From Klenkia marina (GTDB lineage: Bacteria; Actinomycetota; Actinomycetes; Mycobacteriales; Geodermatophilaceae): a stretch of 64,000 nt of DNA. Below the pieces are notes generated by a model. It was not told the DNA's origin. It made no database searches and saw only the letters and a list, made by a program, of their open reading frames with translations. A program made the translations under genes and the position numbers. Below, one piece after another: positions 40,574 to 49,451 of the stretch; within the stretch, counting starts at the first letter, position 1, and each line of letters opens with the position of its first letter. The stretch spans positions 124,001-188,000 of the forward strand of contig NZ_FMUH01000002.1 in assembly GCF_900101025.1 (NCBI RefSeq). Direction: 5' to 3'.

Positions 40574-41542
40574 ATGGGCCCGGACACGACCCCGACCACC
40601 CGCACGCCGGTCTTCCTGGACTGCGACACCGGCATCGACGACGTCCTGGCGATCGCGTTCCTGCTCTCCCGGCCCGAGCTCGAGCTGGTGGGCGTCGGCA
40701 GCGTCTCGGGCAACCTCGACGCCGCCCGGGCCGCGCAGAACACGCTGCGGGTGCTCGACCTCCTCGAGGCACCCGACGTCCCGGTCGCGGTCGGTGCGCA
40801 CGACTTCACCGCCCACCCGTACGCCGGCGGGGCGCCCGCGGTGCACGGCGTCAACGGCATCGGGGACGTCGTCCTCCCCGACACCGCCCGTGGGCTCGAC
40901 GGCCGGGACGCGGCGCAGCTGCTGGTCGACCTCGCGCACGAGCACCGCGGCGCCCTGCGGGTCCTCGCGATCGGGCCGTGCACCAACCTCGCCATCGCCC
41001 TCGACCGCGAGCCGGGCATCGCCGAGCTGGTCCGCGACGTCACGGTGATGGGCGGTGCGTTCCTCGAGCCCGGCAACATCACCCCGCACGCCGAGGCCAA
41101 CGTCTGGAACGACCCCGAGGCCGCCGACGCGGTGTTCGCCGCTCGGTGGGCGGTCACCGCCCTGCCCGTGGACGCCGCCCGCCGCCAGCTGCTCGAGGCC
41201 GACGACCTGCGCGCCCTGCGGGACGACCCCTCGCCGGTGGTCAGCACGGTCGGCCGGATGCTGGAGGTCTACGGCGAGTTCTACCGCGGCGTCTTCGGCC
41301 GCCCGCTCGCCGTGCTCTACGACCCGCTCGCCGCGGCCCTGCTCACCGATGCCGTCCAGGTCACCGGGGAGCTCGAGCAGCCGGTCGTCGTCGTCACCGG
41401 GGACGGCGAGGAACGGGGCCGGACGACGGCCCGCTCCGTGGACGACGCCGAGGCGGCCGGACGCCGGCCCTGCCGGATCGTCCTGGCGACCGAGCCCGCC
41501 TTCGCACCGCTGCTCGTCGACGCCCTGCGCTCCTTCGGCTGA
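40574..41542 (+). CDS. Inosine-uridine-type nucleoside hydrolase
   Basis: The 322-residue protein has the signature DCDTGIDDVLAI near residue 16, which binds the catalytic calcium, and a second calcium/substrate segment NVWNDPEAADAV. It hydrolyses the N-glycosidic bond of ribonucleosides, releasing base and ribose for salvage. The start is ATG 40574. It stands apart from the mycofactocin genes in function and splits that locus together with the next two genes. Confidence 0.9.
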   Translation: MGPDTTPTTRTPVFLDCDTGIDDVLAIAFLLSRPELELVGVGSVSGNLDAARAAQNTLRVLDLLEAPDVPVAVGAHDFTAHPYAGGAPAVHGVNGIGDVVLPDTARGLDGRDAAQLLVDLAHEHRGALRVLAIGPCTNLAIALDREPGIAELVRDVTVMGGAFLEPGNITPHAEANVWNDPEAADAVFAARWAVTALPVDAARRQLLEADDLRALRDDPSPVVSTVGRMLEVYGEFYRGVFGRPLAVLYDPLAAALLTDAVQVTGELEQPVVVVTGDGEERGRTTARSVDDAEAAGRRPCRIVLATEPAFAPLLVDALRSFG

Positions 41543-41598
41543 CCCGCCGTCCGGGGTGGGCGTCGACCGCGCACCCAGGACGTGCGGACGACCCGGGC

Positions 41599-41676
41599 TC
41601 AGCGCACGGCGGACGGGAGCAGGTCGACGACGGCGAGCAGCGCGAAGAACCCCAGCAGCACGATGACGGTGGTCAT
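41599..41676 (-). CDS. Possible 25-residue single-helix membrane peptide
   Basis: ATG 41676 opens a 25-codon frame encoding one hydrophobic helix, VIVLLGFFALLAVVDLL, and a short polar end. The size recalls small membrane subunits such as KdpF, but no partner is near and the ribosome site is weak. It lies in the space between two plus-strand genes. Confidence 0.3.
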   Translation of the reverse strand: MTTVIVLLGFFALLAVVDLLPSAVR

Positions 41677-41761
41677 GGCACCACCGTGCCCCTCCCGGCT
41701 GGACGCGGGCCCTGCATCGCCTGTGCGGACACCCAGGTCGGTCGGGGTGCAGGATGCCCGC

Positions 41762-42628
41762 ATGCCCACGACCTTCCCGTCCCCGGCCGACGGCCTCCTG
41801 ATCGCCACGTACCTGTGGGACGACGTCCCCGCCGAGCCGGTCGGCGTCGTGCAGGTCGTGCACGGGCTGGCCGAGCACGGGCCGCGCTACGACCGCTTCG
41901 CCCGTGCGCTCAACGCCGCCGGCTTCGTGGTCTCCGCGGCCGACAACCGCGGCCACGGTGCCTCGGTGGACGACGAGGTCCCGCTGGGCAGCTTCGGCGC
42001 AGCCGGCACCGGCGGCTTCGTGGCCGACATCGGCGCGCACGCGCGACTGCTCGCCGAGCAGCACGCGGGGCTGCCGCTCTTCGCCTTCGCCCACTCGCTC
42101 GGCTCGATGGGCATGCAGAACGTGCTGCTGGACGAACCCGTCCGCTACGCCGGCGTCGTCCTCAGCGGGTCGACCACCCTCGACGGCCTGGGCGGGGTCC
42201 TGGCCGGGCTCCCGGCCGACCAGCCCGGGCTGGCCGCGTTCAACGCCGGGTTCGAGCCGCGCACCGGCTTCGAGTGGCTCAGCCGCGACGCCGCCGAGGT
42301 CGACGCCTACGTCGCCGACCCCCTGTGCGGGTTCCCGACCGAGGACGCGATCATCGGCGGCGTGCTGGCCACCGCCGAGCGCACCGCCGACCCGTCGACC
42401 GTCCGCGCCGACCTGCCCCTGCTGCTGGTCTCGGGCGACCGCGACCCGGTCGGCGGCCCCGGCGGGGCGAACGTCACGGCGCTGGGGGAGCGGTACCGGG
42501 CCGCCGGCGTCGCCGACGTGACGGTGAGCCTGTACCCCGAGGCCCGGCACGAGCTGGTCAACGAGACCAACCGCGACGAGGTCACCGCCGACGTCGTCGC
42601 CTGGCTGCGCGCCCACCTGCCCCGCTGA
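41762..42628 (+). CDS. Monoacylglycerol-lipase-like alpha/beta hydrolase
   Basis: The 288-residue protein has the S33 hydrolase pattern VQVVHGLAEHGPRYDRFARALNAAGFVVSAADNRGHG, the nucleophile elbow AHSLGSMGMQ, the acid in LLVSGDRDPVGG and the His in YPEARHELVNE. It should cleave an ester of a fatty or lipid-like substrate in the cytoplasm. It ends 8 bases before the second OYE-type gene and may share its transcript. Confidence 0.87.
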   Translation: MPTTFPSPADGLLIATYLWDDVPAEPVGVVQVVHGLAEHGPRYDRFARALNAAGFVVSAADNRGHGASVDDEVPLGSFGAAGTGGFVADIGAHARLLAEQHAGLPLFAFAHSLGSMGMQNVLLDEPVRYAGVVLSGSTTLDGLGGVLAGLPADQPGLAAFNAGFEPRTGFEWLSRDAAEVDAYVADPLCGFPTEDAIIGGVLATAERTADPSTVRADLPLLLVSGDRDPVGGPGGANVTALGERYRAAGVADVTVSLYPEARHELVNETNRDEVTADVVAWLRAHLPR

Positions 42629-42636
42629 GCGGCACG

Positions 42637-44529
42637 GTGCGGCTGGCCGAACCCCTCGCGCTGCGCGGGCGCACGCTGCGCAACCGGGTGGTGTTCTGCG
42701 CCCACCTGACCAACCAGGCCCACCACCGGCTGCCCTCGGACGCGCACACCGCCTACTACGCCGCCCGGGCGGCCGGTGGCGCCGCACTGGTGATCACCGA
42801 GGAGGCGTCGGTCGACCCGGCTGACCAGCCCTACGAGCGCGTGGTCGACGGCACCGACCCGGCCGTGGTCGACCGGTTCCGCGAGCTGGCCGCCGCGGTG
42901 CACGCCCACGGCGGGCTGGTCGCCGTCCAGCTCAACCACAACGGCGGCCAGGGCAGCTCACTGCACACCCGCACCCCGCTGCTCGCGCCCTCGCCGGTGG
43001 CCGACCCGCTGTTCGGCGAGGTGCCCCGCGAGGCCACCACCGCCGACCTCGACGCCGTCGTCGCCGGGTTCGCGCTGGTCGCCGGGCATGCCCAGGAGGC
43101 CGGGCTGGACGGCGTGGAGATCCAGGCGTCGCAGTCCTCGCTCCTCCGGGCGTTCCGCTCACCGGCGGCCAACCGGCGCACCGACGCCCACGGCGCCGAC
43201 CGCGACCGCCTGCTGCTCGAGGTCGTGGCTGCCGTCCGGGCGGCGCTGGGCCCCGACCTGCTGCTGGGGGTGCGGCTGCCGGCCGACGAGCCGGGCGGTT
43301 CGGACGTCGAGGACGCCGTGGCGACCGCCCACCGGTTGGCAGCCACCGGCGCCGTCGACTGGCTGTCCACCACGGTGGGGGTGGCCACCGAGTCGTTGTG
43401 GCTGGTCGAGCCCTCGATGGCCACCCCGCACGGCTACGCCCTCCCGCTGGCCGCCCGGCTGCGCGCCGCCGGGCTGCCGGTGATCGGCGTCGGCCGGGTC
43501 ACCACGCCTGCCGAGGCCGAGGCCGCGCTGGACCACTGCGACCTGGTCGGGGTCGTGCGCGGGCAGCTCGCCGACCCCGAGTTCGCGGCGAAGGCCCTGC
43601 GCGGCGAACCCGTGCGGGCCTGCACCGGCTGCAACGACTGCGCTGCGCGGGTCGGGGCCGGCCTGCCCATCCGGTGCCCGCAGACGCTTCCCCCGGTCCG
43701 GTCGTCGGCCCGGTCGCGCCGGGTCGTGGTGGTCGGCGGCGGCCCGGCGGGTCTGCGGTCGGCGGTGCTGGCGGCGCGCGCCGGCCATCGGGTGACGCTC
43801 CTGGAGGCGACCGACGAGCTGGGCGGCCAGCTGCGGTGGGCGGCGACGGCGCCCGGCCGCACCGAGCTCGCGGGGTTCGTCGCCGCCGACGCGGCCGAGC
43901 TGGACCGCCTGGGCGTCGGGGTGCGGCTGGGGGTGCCGGCCACCACCGAGGCGCTCGCCACCCTGACCCCCGACGTCGTCGTGCTCGCCACCGGTGCCGC
44001 ACCCCGGACGCCGACCTGGGCCGGGGACGACGCCCGGGTGGTCGACGTCCTCGACGTGCTCACCGGCTCCGCCGCCCCGTCCGGGGCCGTGCTGCTGGTC
44101 GACGAGCTGGGTGGCCCGCACGCCACCTCCGCCGCGGAGCTGCTGGCCGCCCGCGGGTGCGGCGTCGAGGTGGTGACCGGAGCGCTGGTCGCCGCCCAGC
44201 GGCTGGGACCGACGCTGGACCGCGAGCTGTGGCACCGGCGGGCGGCCGCGGCCGGGATCGCGCAGACCGTCGAGCGGGTGCCCCTGGCGGTGCGGGCCCG
44301 CCCCGACGGACGGCGGGAGGTCGCCCTGCTGCACCACCTCACCGACCGCACCGAGCAGCGGGTGGTGGACTGGGTCGTGGTCGCCACCCGTCCGGTGCCC
44401 GTCGCCGGGCCCGCCGCCCCGCCCGGCGTCGAGGTGCACCGCGTGGGTGATGCGCTGGCGCCGGGGGACGCCGCGGCCGCGGTCGCCGCCGCGGAGCGCG
44501 TGCTCGGGGGATGGGCGGAGCCATGGTGA
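42637..44529 (+). CDS. Mycofactocin system FadH/OYE-family oxidoreductase 2
   Basis: The 630-residue protein repeats the layout of the enzyme at 33658: an OYE barrel with VAVQLNHNGGQGSS, a cluster segment CTGCNDCAARVGAGLPIRC with four cysteines, and an FAD/NAD domain starting RVVVVGGGPAGLRSAVLAARAGHRVTLLE. It differs enough to be the second type found in mycofactocin loci. GTG 42637 follows the hydrolase gene; mftE begins inside its last 19 bases. Electron exchange with mycofactocin is inferred from gene linkage across many genomes. Confidence 0.88.
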   Translation: MRLAEPLALRGRTLRNRVVFCAHLTNQAHHRLPSDAHTAYYAARAAGGAALVITEEASVDPADQPYERVVDGTDPAVVDRFRELAAAVHAHGGLVAVQLNHNGGQGSSLHTRTPLLAPSPVADPLFGEVPREATTADLDAVVAGFALVAGHAQEAGLDGVEIQASQSSLLRAFRSPAANRRTDAHGADRDRLLLEVVAAVRAALGPDLLLGVRLPADEPGGSDVEDAVATAHRLAATGAVDWLSTTVGVATESLWLVEPSMATPHGYALPLAARLRAAGLPVIGVGRVTTPAEAEAALDHCDLVGVVRGQLADPEFAAKALRGEPVRACTGCNDCAARVGAGLPIRCPQTLPPVRSSARSRRVVVVGGGPAGLRSAVLAARAGHRVTLLEATDELGGQLRWAATAPGRTELAGFVAADAAELDRLGVGVRLGVPATTEALATLTPDVVVLATGAAPRTPTWAGDDARVVDVLDVLTGSAAPSGAVLLVDELGGPHATSAAELLAARGCGVEVVTGALVAAQRLGPTLDRELWHRRAAAAGIAQTVERVPLAVRARPDGRREVALLHHLTDRTEQRVVDWVVVATRPVPVAGPAAPPGVEVHRVGDALAPGDAAAAVAAAERVLGGWAEPW

Positions 44530-45215
44530 GCCTGGCCGGTGCGCGGTCGCCGGAGCTGCGGGAGCGGCCCACCGTCGTCGTCCCGTTGGGGTCGGTCGAG
44601 CAGCACGGGCCGCACCTGCCGCTGGGCACGGACATCGCGGTCGCCGCCGCCGTGGCGGCCGGGTTGGTCGAACGGCGCCCCGACCTGCTGCTGGCGCCGG
44701 CGGTGCCCTACGGCGCAAGCGGCGAGCACGAGGGTTTCCCCGGCACCGTGTCGATCGGCACCGGAGCGCTCACCGCGCTGCTGGTCGAGCTCGGCCGCTC
44801 GGCCGGCCGGTGGGCGGGCCGGCTGCTGGTGGTCAACGGCCACGGCGGCAACCTCGATGCGCTGCGCGCCGCCGTCCCGGTGCTGCGGCACGAGGGCCGG
44901 GACGTCGCCTGGTTCCCCTGCGGCGTCCCGGGCGGCGACGCGCACGCGGGCCGCACCGAGACGTCGCTGATGTTGCACGTGGAACCGACCGCGGTGGACC
45001 TCAGCCGGGCCGAGGCGGGGGAGACCGCCCCGGTGGGCCAGCTGTTGCCCCGGTTGCGGTCCGGCGGGGTGGCCGCGGTCAGCCCGAACGGCGTGCTCGG
45101 CGACCCGGCCGGGGCGTCGGCGGCGGAGGGAGAGCAGTCCCTGACCGGGATGGTCGACCGGGCGGTGTCGGCGGTCGTGGCGTGGGACGTCGGTCCCGAC
45201 GGTCGACTCGCATGA
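44511..45215 (+). CDS. mftE: Mycofactocin precursor peptide peptidase MftE
   Basis: The 234-residue protein is a creatininase-fold metallopeptidase with metal ligands in VPLGSVEQHGPHLPLGTDI, VVNGHGGNLDALR and the acidic TETSLMLHVEP. MftE cuts the cyclised Val-Tyr core (AHDP) from the leader of MftA. ATG 44511 overlaps the OYE-type gene; ATG 44523 is also possible. It is 12 kb from mftC, whereas in mycobacteria the two are separated only by mftD. Confidence 0.92.
   Translation: MGGAMVSLAGARSPELRERPTVVVPLGSVEQHGPHLPLGTDIAVAAAVAAGLVERRPDLLLAPAVPYGASGEHEGFPGTVSIGTGALTALLVELGRSAGRWAGRLLVVNGHGGNLDALRAAVPVLRHEGRDVAWFPCGVPGGDAHAGRTETSLMLHVEPTAVDLSRAEAGETAPVGQLLPRLRSGGVAAVSPNGVLGDPAGASAAEGEQSLTGMVDRAVSAVVAWDVGPDGRLA
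44971..44986. other. parS-like palindrome
   Basis: TGTTGCACGTGGAACC matches the ParB consensus TGTTNCACGTGNAACA at 15 of 16 positions. It lies in mftE, encoding MLHVEP, with the uncommon codons TTG (Leu) and GAA (Glu). Confidence 0.55.
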
Positions 45216-45227
45216 CCCGACTTGATC

Positions 45228-45298
45228 TCGATCATGCAGAACCGCGACGACGCCACGCAGGTCGTCGGCGCGCCCGCGGTGCCGAACTGCATGATCGA
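45228..45298. repeat. Three-tier inverted repeat between mftE and mftF
   Basis: Outer arms TCGATCATGCAG and CTGCATGATCGA are perfect over 12 bases. Inside are ACCGCG/CGCGGT and then CGACGAC/GTCGTCG around a 9-base loop. The mftF -10 element follows 18 bases later, so the structure may end the mftE transcript and insulate mftF. Confidence 0.6.
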
Positions 45299-45328
45299 CG
45301 CGCACCGGCACCCCCGTAGCGTCGTGGC

Positions 45329-46735
45329 GTGCCCTCCGTGCCTGCGCCACCCGTCGGCCGGTTGCCCGACGGGTTCCGGGTGGTGCTCGACCCGCGCACC
45401 CGGCGCCGCGACGGCGGGGCCGCGCTGCTCGGCGGGTCGCCGCTGCGCCTGCTGCGCCTGGCCCCCCGCGCCCGGGAGCTGCTGACCGGCGACGAGCTGA
45501 CCGTGCGCGACGCGACGACGGCGACGCTGGCCGCCCGGCTGCTGGACACCGGCCTCGCCCACCCCGACCTGCGCCCCGTCGAGCCCACCGACGTCACGGT
45601 GGTCGTCCCGGTGAAGGACCGCGCCGCCGAGCTCGACCGCTTGCTGGCCGCGGTGCGCGCCGACCTGCCCGCCGTCCCCGTGCTGGTGGTCGACGACGGC
45701 TCGGCCGACGCGGACGCCACGGCTGCCGTGTGCCGGGCCCACCGCGCCGACGTCGTCCGGCACGCGACCGCCCGCGGGCCCGCGGCGGCCCGCAACGCCG
45801 GCCTGGCTGCCGCGACCACCGGCGTCGTCGCGTTCGTCGACTCCGACTGCGTCCCGCACCCCGGCTGGCTGGGCGTGCTGGCGGCGCACCTGGCCGACAC
45901 CCGACTGGCCGTGGTCGCGCCGCGCATCGTCGCCCTGCCGGTCGCCGCGCCCGGGTGGGTGGCGGCGTACGAGGGTGCCGTCAGCGCGCTGGACATGGGC
46001 CCCCGGCCGGCGCCGGTCGCGCCGCTGACGGGGGTCTCCTACGTCCCCAGCGCCGCACTGCTGGTCCGTCGGGCCGCCCTGGGCGCCGGGTTCGACGAGT
46101 CCATGCAGGTCGCCGAGGACGTCGACCTCGTCTGGCGGCTGGCTGCCGCCGGCTGGCGGGTGCGCTACGACCCGGCTGCGCAGGTGGCCCACGAGCACCC
46201 CGCCCGGACGACGGACTGGCTGCGCCGGCGCTCCTTCTACGGCACCGGCGCGGCGCTGCTCGCCCAGCGGCACGGGTCGGCGGTGGCGCCGGTGGTCATG
46301 TCCCCGTGGTCGGCCGCCGCGTGGGGCCTGGCGCTGGCCGGGGGTCGACCGGGGTTGCTGGGCGCGGCGGCGGTGCTGGCGGGGGCGACCCGGCGGCTGG
46401 CCCCGCGGCTCGGTGACCCGCCGCCCACCGGCCTGGCGGCCACCCTCGTCGTCCGCGGTACCTGGTCGGCGGGCCGCACGCTGGCCCGCGCGGTGACCCG
46501 GCACCACTGGCCGGTCGTCCTCCCGCTCCTGGCGGTGCCCCGGGTGCGCCGGGTCGTGGCCGCCGCCGCCGTCGCCGACGCGGTGGGGGCCTGGTGGCCG
46601 CACCGCCGCGAGGTCGGGCTGGCGCGGTTCGCCGCGGGTCGCCGCCTGGAGGACCTCGCCTACGGCGCGGGCCTCTGGCGCGGTGCCGTGCGCGCCCGGG
46701 ACCCGCGCGCGCTCCTCCCGGCCCGCCCCCGCTGA
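45329..46735 (+). CDS. mftF: Mycofactocin glycosyltransferase MftF
   Basis: The 468-residue protein has a GT2 domain: VTVVVPVKDRAAELDRLL, VLVVDDGSADADA, ARNAGLAAATTGVVAFVDSDCVPHPGW and AEDVDLVWRLAAAGWRVRYDP, followed by hydrophobic C-terminal segments from about residue 320 that may anchor it to the membrane. MftF adds an oligoglucose chain to premycofactocin. A -10 TAGCGT at 45317-45322 lies 6 bases before GTG 45329, so the message is probably leaderless and started separately from mftE. Confidence 0.92.
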   Translation: MPSVPAPPVGRLPDGFRVVLDPRTRRRDGGAALLGGSPLRLLRLAPRARELLTGDELTVRDATTATLAARLLDTGLAHPDLRPVEPTDVTVVVPVKDRAAELDRLLAAVRADLPAVPVLVVDDGSADADATAAVCRAHRADVVRHATARGPAAARNAGLAAATTGVVAFVDSDCVPHPGWLGVLAAHLADTRLAVVAPRIVALPVAAPGWVAAYEGAVSALDMGPRPAPVAPLTGVSYVPSAALLVRRAALGAGFDESMQVAEDVDLVWRLAAAGWRVRYDPAAQVAHEHPARTTDWLRRRSFYGTGAALLAQRHGSAVAPVVMSPWSAAAWGLALAGGRPGLLGAAAVLAGATRRLAPRLGDPPPTGLAATLVVRGTWSAGRTLARAVTRHHWPVVLPLLAVPRVRRVVAAAAVADAVGAWWPHRREVGLARFAAGRRLEDLAYGAGLWRGAVRARDPRALLPARPR

Positions 46736-46779
46736 CCCCGTCCGGGAACAAGGGCCGCGGCGGGCTGCTTGGGCCTGAG

Positions 46780-48036
46780 GTGCCGACCACCCAGCCGACG
46801 CTCAGCCCGCTCAAGGTCACCCTGGTGCTGGGGGCCTTCGTCGCGCTGGGCCCGCTGACCGTCGACCTGTACCTGCCGGCGCTGCCCAGCATCGCCACCG
46901 ACCTCATGACCACCGACGCCGCGGTGCAGCTGACCCTCACCGGCACCTTCGCCGGCCTGGCCCTCGGGCAGCTCGTGCTGGGCCCGCTGTCCGATGCCCT
47001 GGGCCGGCGCCGGCCGCTGCTGGCCGGCACCGCCCTGCACGTCCTGGCGTCGCTGCTCATCCTCGTCGCGCCGACCGTCGAGGTGCTGGGCGTGCTGCGC
47101 GTGCTGCAGGGCGTGGGCTCGGCCGCCGGCGCGGTCGTGGCGCTCGCCGTCGTCCGGGACCTCTACTCGGGGCGGGCGGCGGCCAGCCTGCTGAGCAGGT
47201 TGTTCCTGGTCATCGGGGTGGCCCCGGTGCTGGCGCCCACGCTGGGCGGCGAGCTGCTGCGGTTCACCTCTTGGCGCGGGCTGTTCGTCGTGCTCGCCGT
47301 CGTCGGCACCGTCTCGCTCGTCGCCGTGGCGCTGACCCTGCCCGAGACGCTGCCCGCCCAGCACCGGCACCCGCTGCGGCTGCGCCGCACCGTCGTCGAC
47401 TACGGGCGGCTGTTCCGCGACCGTGCCTACGTCGGCCTGGTGCTGGTGGCCGGCCTCGTGATCGCCGGGTTGTTCAGCTACGTCTCGGGCGCCTCGTTCG
47501 TCTACCAGCAGCAGTTCGGGCTCGACGAGCAGCAGTTCGGCCTGCTGTTCGGGGCCGGGGCGGTCTTCCTGATCGGCACCTCCCAGCTCAACCCCCTGCT
47601 GCTGCGCCGCACCTCGCCCCAGGTGCTGCTCACGGTCGCGGTGCTCGGCGGTCTGGGGTCCGCGGTGCTGCTGGTCGTCATGGCCGCCACCGGGCTCGGC
47701 GGGCTGTTCGGCGTTGCCGTGCCGCTGTGGCTGGTGCTCGCCAGCGCCGGCCTGGGCATGCCCAACGCGCCCGCGCTGGCGCTCTCCCGGCACGGGGAGG
47801 CCGCCGGCACCGCGGCCGCGCTGCTGGGCGCCGTGCAGTTCGGCGTCGGCGCTGCGGTCAGCCCCGTCGTCGGCCTGCTGGGCAACGACGCGCTGGCCCT
47901 CGGGTCGGTCGTCCTGGCTGCGGCGGTGCTCGCCGTCGTCGTCCTGTTCGTCGTCGTGCGGCCCCGGTCGCTGCCCGACGTCGACGAGGACGCGACCCCG
48001 GTCGCGAGCCCCCGCGAGGACGACGTCCTGGCGTAA
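46780..48036 (+). CDS. Bcr/CflA-family MFS multidrug exporter
   Basis: The 418-residue protein has 12 hydrophobic helices and the Bcr/CflA pattern LTVDLYLPALPSIATDL near the start, then LGPLSDALGRRRPLLAG between helices 2 and 3. It exports drugs or metabolites with proton exchange. GTG 46780 is placed just before the first helix. The C-terminus is acidic. It lies 44 bases after mftF on the same strand but is not a usual mycofactocin gene. Confidence 0.87.
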   Translation: MPTTQPTLSPLKVTLVLGAFVALGPLTVDLYLPALPSIATDLMTTDAAVQLTLTGTFAGLALGQLVLGPLSDALGRRRPLLAGTALHVLASLLILVAPTVEVLGVLRVLQGVGSAAGAVVALAVVRDLYSGRAAASLLSRLFLVIGVAPVLAPTLGGELLRFTSWRGLFVVLAVVGTVSLVAVALTLPETLPAQHRHPLRLRRTVVDYGRLFRDRAYVGLVLVAGLVIAGLFSYVSGASFVYQQQFGLDEQQFGLLFGAGAVFLIGTSQLNPLLLRRTSPQVLLTVAVLGGLGSAVLLVVMAATGLGGLFGVAVPLWLVLASAGLGMPNAPALALSRHGEAAGTAAALLGAVQFGVGAAVSPVVGLLGNDALALGSVVLAAAVLAVVVLFVVVRPRSLPDVDEDATPVASPREDDVLA

Positions 48037-48098
48037 TCCGGCGCGGCGGGTGACCATGGCCGTGACATGAGCCACCGGGCATCGTTGCGGGTGAGCGC

Positions 48099-49448
48099 GT
48101 GACCGCGGTCAACCCGTGGCTCGCGCTCCCCGACGGTGCGCCCACCCCGGTCGTCACCCGTCGGCTGCGCGCCGCGCACGAGGCGCTCGTGACCCGCGGT
48201 GGTCGTCCGCCCGGCGGCCACCAGGTGCGCTCGGTGGTCTGGGACTCCTGGCGCCGCAGCCTGGGCAACGGCGTCGACCCCGACGGCGGCCCGGCCCCGG
48301 TCGACCTGCTCGACGACGACCTGGTCGCCTACCGCGACGCCCACCCGCTGGCCGCGGTCATGCCGGTGATCCGCCGCCTGCTGGTCGCCGACGCCGAGGC
48401 CGACAAGATGATCGTGGCGGTCACCGACGCCGCCGGCCGCATGCTGTGGGTCGAGGGCGACCGCCAGCTGCGCGCCCAGGCCGAGGGCATGCACTTCGTG
48501 GCCGGCTCGCGGTGGGGTGAGGACGTCGTCGGCACCAACGCCCCGGGCACCGCGCTGGCCCTGGACACCCCGGTGCAGATCTACGGCAGCGAGCACTACG
48601 CGCGCACCGTGCAGCCCTGGAGCTGCTCGGCGGCCCCGGTGCACCACCCCGTCACGGGCGCGCTGCTGGGCGCCATCGACGTCACCGGTGGCGACCACGT
48701 GGCCAGCCCGCACGTGCTCACCCTCGTGCGGGCCACCGTCGCCGCCGCCGAGTCCGAGCTGCGCTGGCTGCACCGCGAGCAGTTCGCCGGCGGCCCGGCC
48801 CTGCCCCCGAGGCGGCAGCCCGCCGCGCCGCTGCTCGAGGTGCTCGGTCGCGACCGTGCCCGGCTGAGCACCCCGGCCGGCACGACCGAGCTCTCGCTGC
48901 GGCACTCGGAGCTGCTGCTCCTGCTCGCCGAGGCCGCGGTCGGCGGCGGCTCCGGCGGATCCGGCGGCCGCACCGCCGACGAGCTCGCCGCCGAGGTGCA
49001 CGTCGGCGACGCCGCCCCGGTCACCGTGCGGGCCGAGCTCTCCCGGCTGCGCAAGCTGCTCGCCGACGCCGGCTGCGACCCCGACCTGCTGGGTTCCCGG
49101 CCCTACCGGCTCACCGCGCCGCTGACCACCGACCTCGACCAGGTGCGCCGGCTGCTGTCCCGCGGCGCCGCCGCCACCGCGCTCGAGCGCTACCGCGGCC
49201 CGGTGCTGCCCCGCTCGGAGTCACCGGGTGTGCGGGCCGCCCGCGCCCGGTTGGCCGGATCGCTGCGCTCAGCGGTGCTGCGCGAACCCCGACCGGACCT
49301 GCTGCTGCGCTACAGCCAGCTGCCCGAGGCCGCCGACGACCCCGCCGTCTGGAAGGGCCTGCTCGACGTGCTGCCGGTCAGCTCCTCCCGCCGCGCCGCG
49401 GCCGCCCACCACCTGCTCCGCCTGCGCCGCTCACCCCGCCCCCGCTGA
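48099..49448 (+). CDS. GAF-domain transcriptional regulator
   Basis: The 449-residue protein has an N-terminal helical part with RSVVWDSWRRSLGNGVDP, a GAF domain (about 95-230, with GMHFVAGSRWGEDVVGTNAPGTALALDTPVQIYGSEHYARTVQPWSCSAAPV) and a C-terminal winged DNA-binding part (about 245-350, TADELAAEVHVGDAAPVTVRAELSRLRKLLADAG). This is the AcoR-like actinobacterial group often next to aldehyde dehydrogenase genes; it lacks an AAA sigma-54 domain. Here it precedes the coxS operon. The TGCAAC repeats around 49452 are likely binding sites. GTG 48099 is the start. Confidence 0.82.
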   Translation: MTAVNPWLALPDGAPTPVVTRRLRAAHEALVTRGGRPPGGHQVRSVVWDSWRRSLGNGVDPDGGPAPVDLLDDDLVAYRDAHPLAAVMPVIRRLLVADAEADKMIVAVTDAAGRMLWVEGDRQLRAQAEGMHFVAGSRWGEDVVGTNAPGTALALDTPVQIYGSEHYARTVQPWSCSAAPVHHPVTGALLGAIDVTGGDHVASPHVLTLVRATVAAAESELRWLHREQFAGGPALPPRRQPAAPLLEVLGRDRARLSTPAGTTELSLRHSELLLLLAEAAVGGGSGGSGGRTADELAAEVHVGDAAPVTVRAELSRLRKLLADAGCDPDLLGSRPYRLTAPLTTDLDQVRRLLSRGAAATALERYRGPVLPRSESPGVRAARARLAGSLRSAVLREPRPDLLLRYSQLPEAADDPAVWKGLLDVLPVSSSRRAAAAHHLLRLRRSPRPR

Positions 49449-49451
49449 CCG

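Noticed and set aside
40978-42636. Long open plus-strand frame in front of the second OYE-type gene
   Set aside because: It is Arg/Ala/Pro-rich without any domain and overlaps the nucleoside hydrolase and hydrolase genes; the real gene starts at GTG 42637.
45216-45328. Reading the space between mftE and mftF as an insertion-sequence remnant
   Set aside because: The nested repeats have no target duplication and no transposase fragment nearby.
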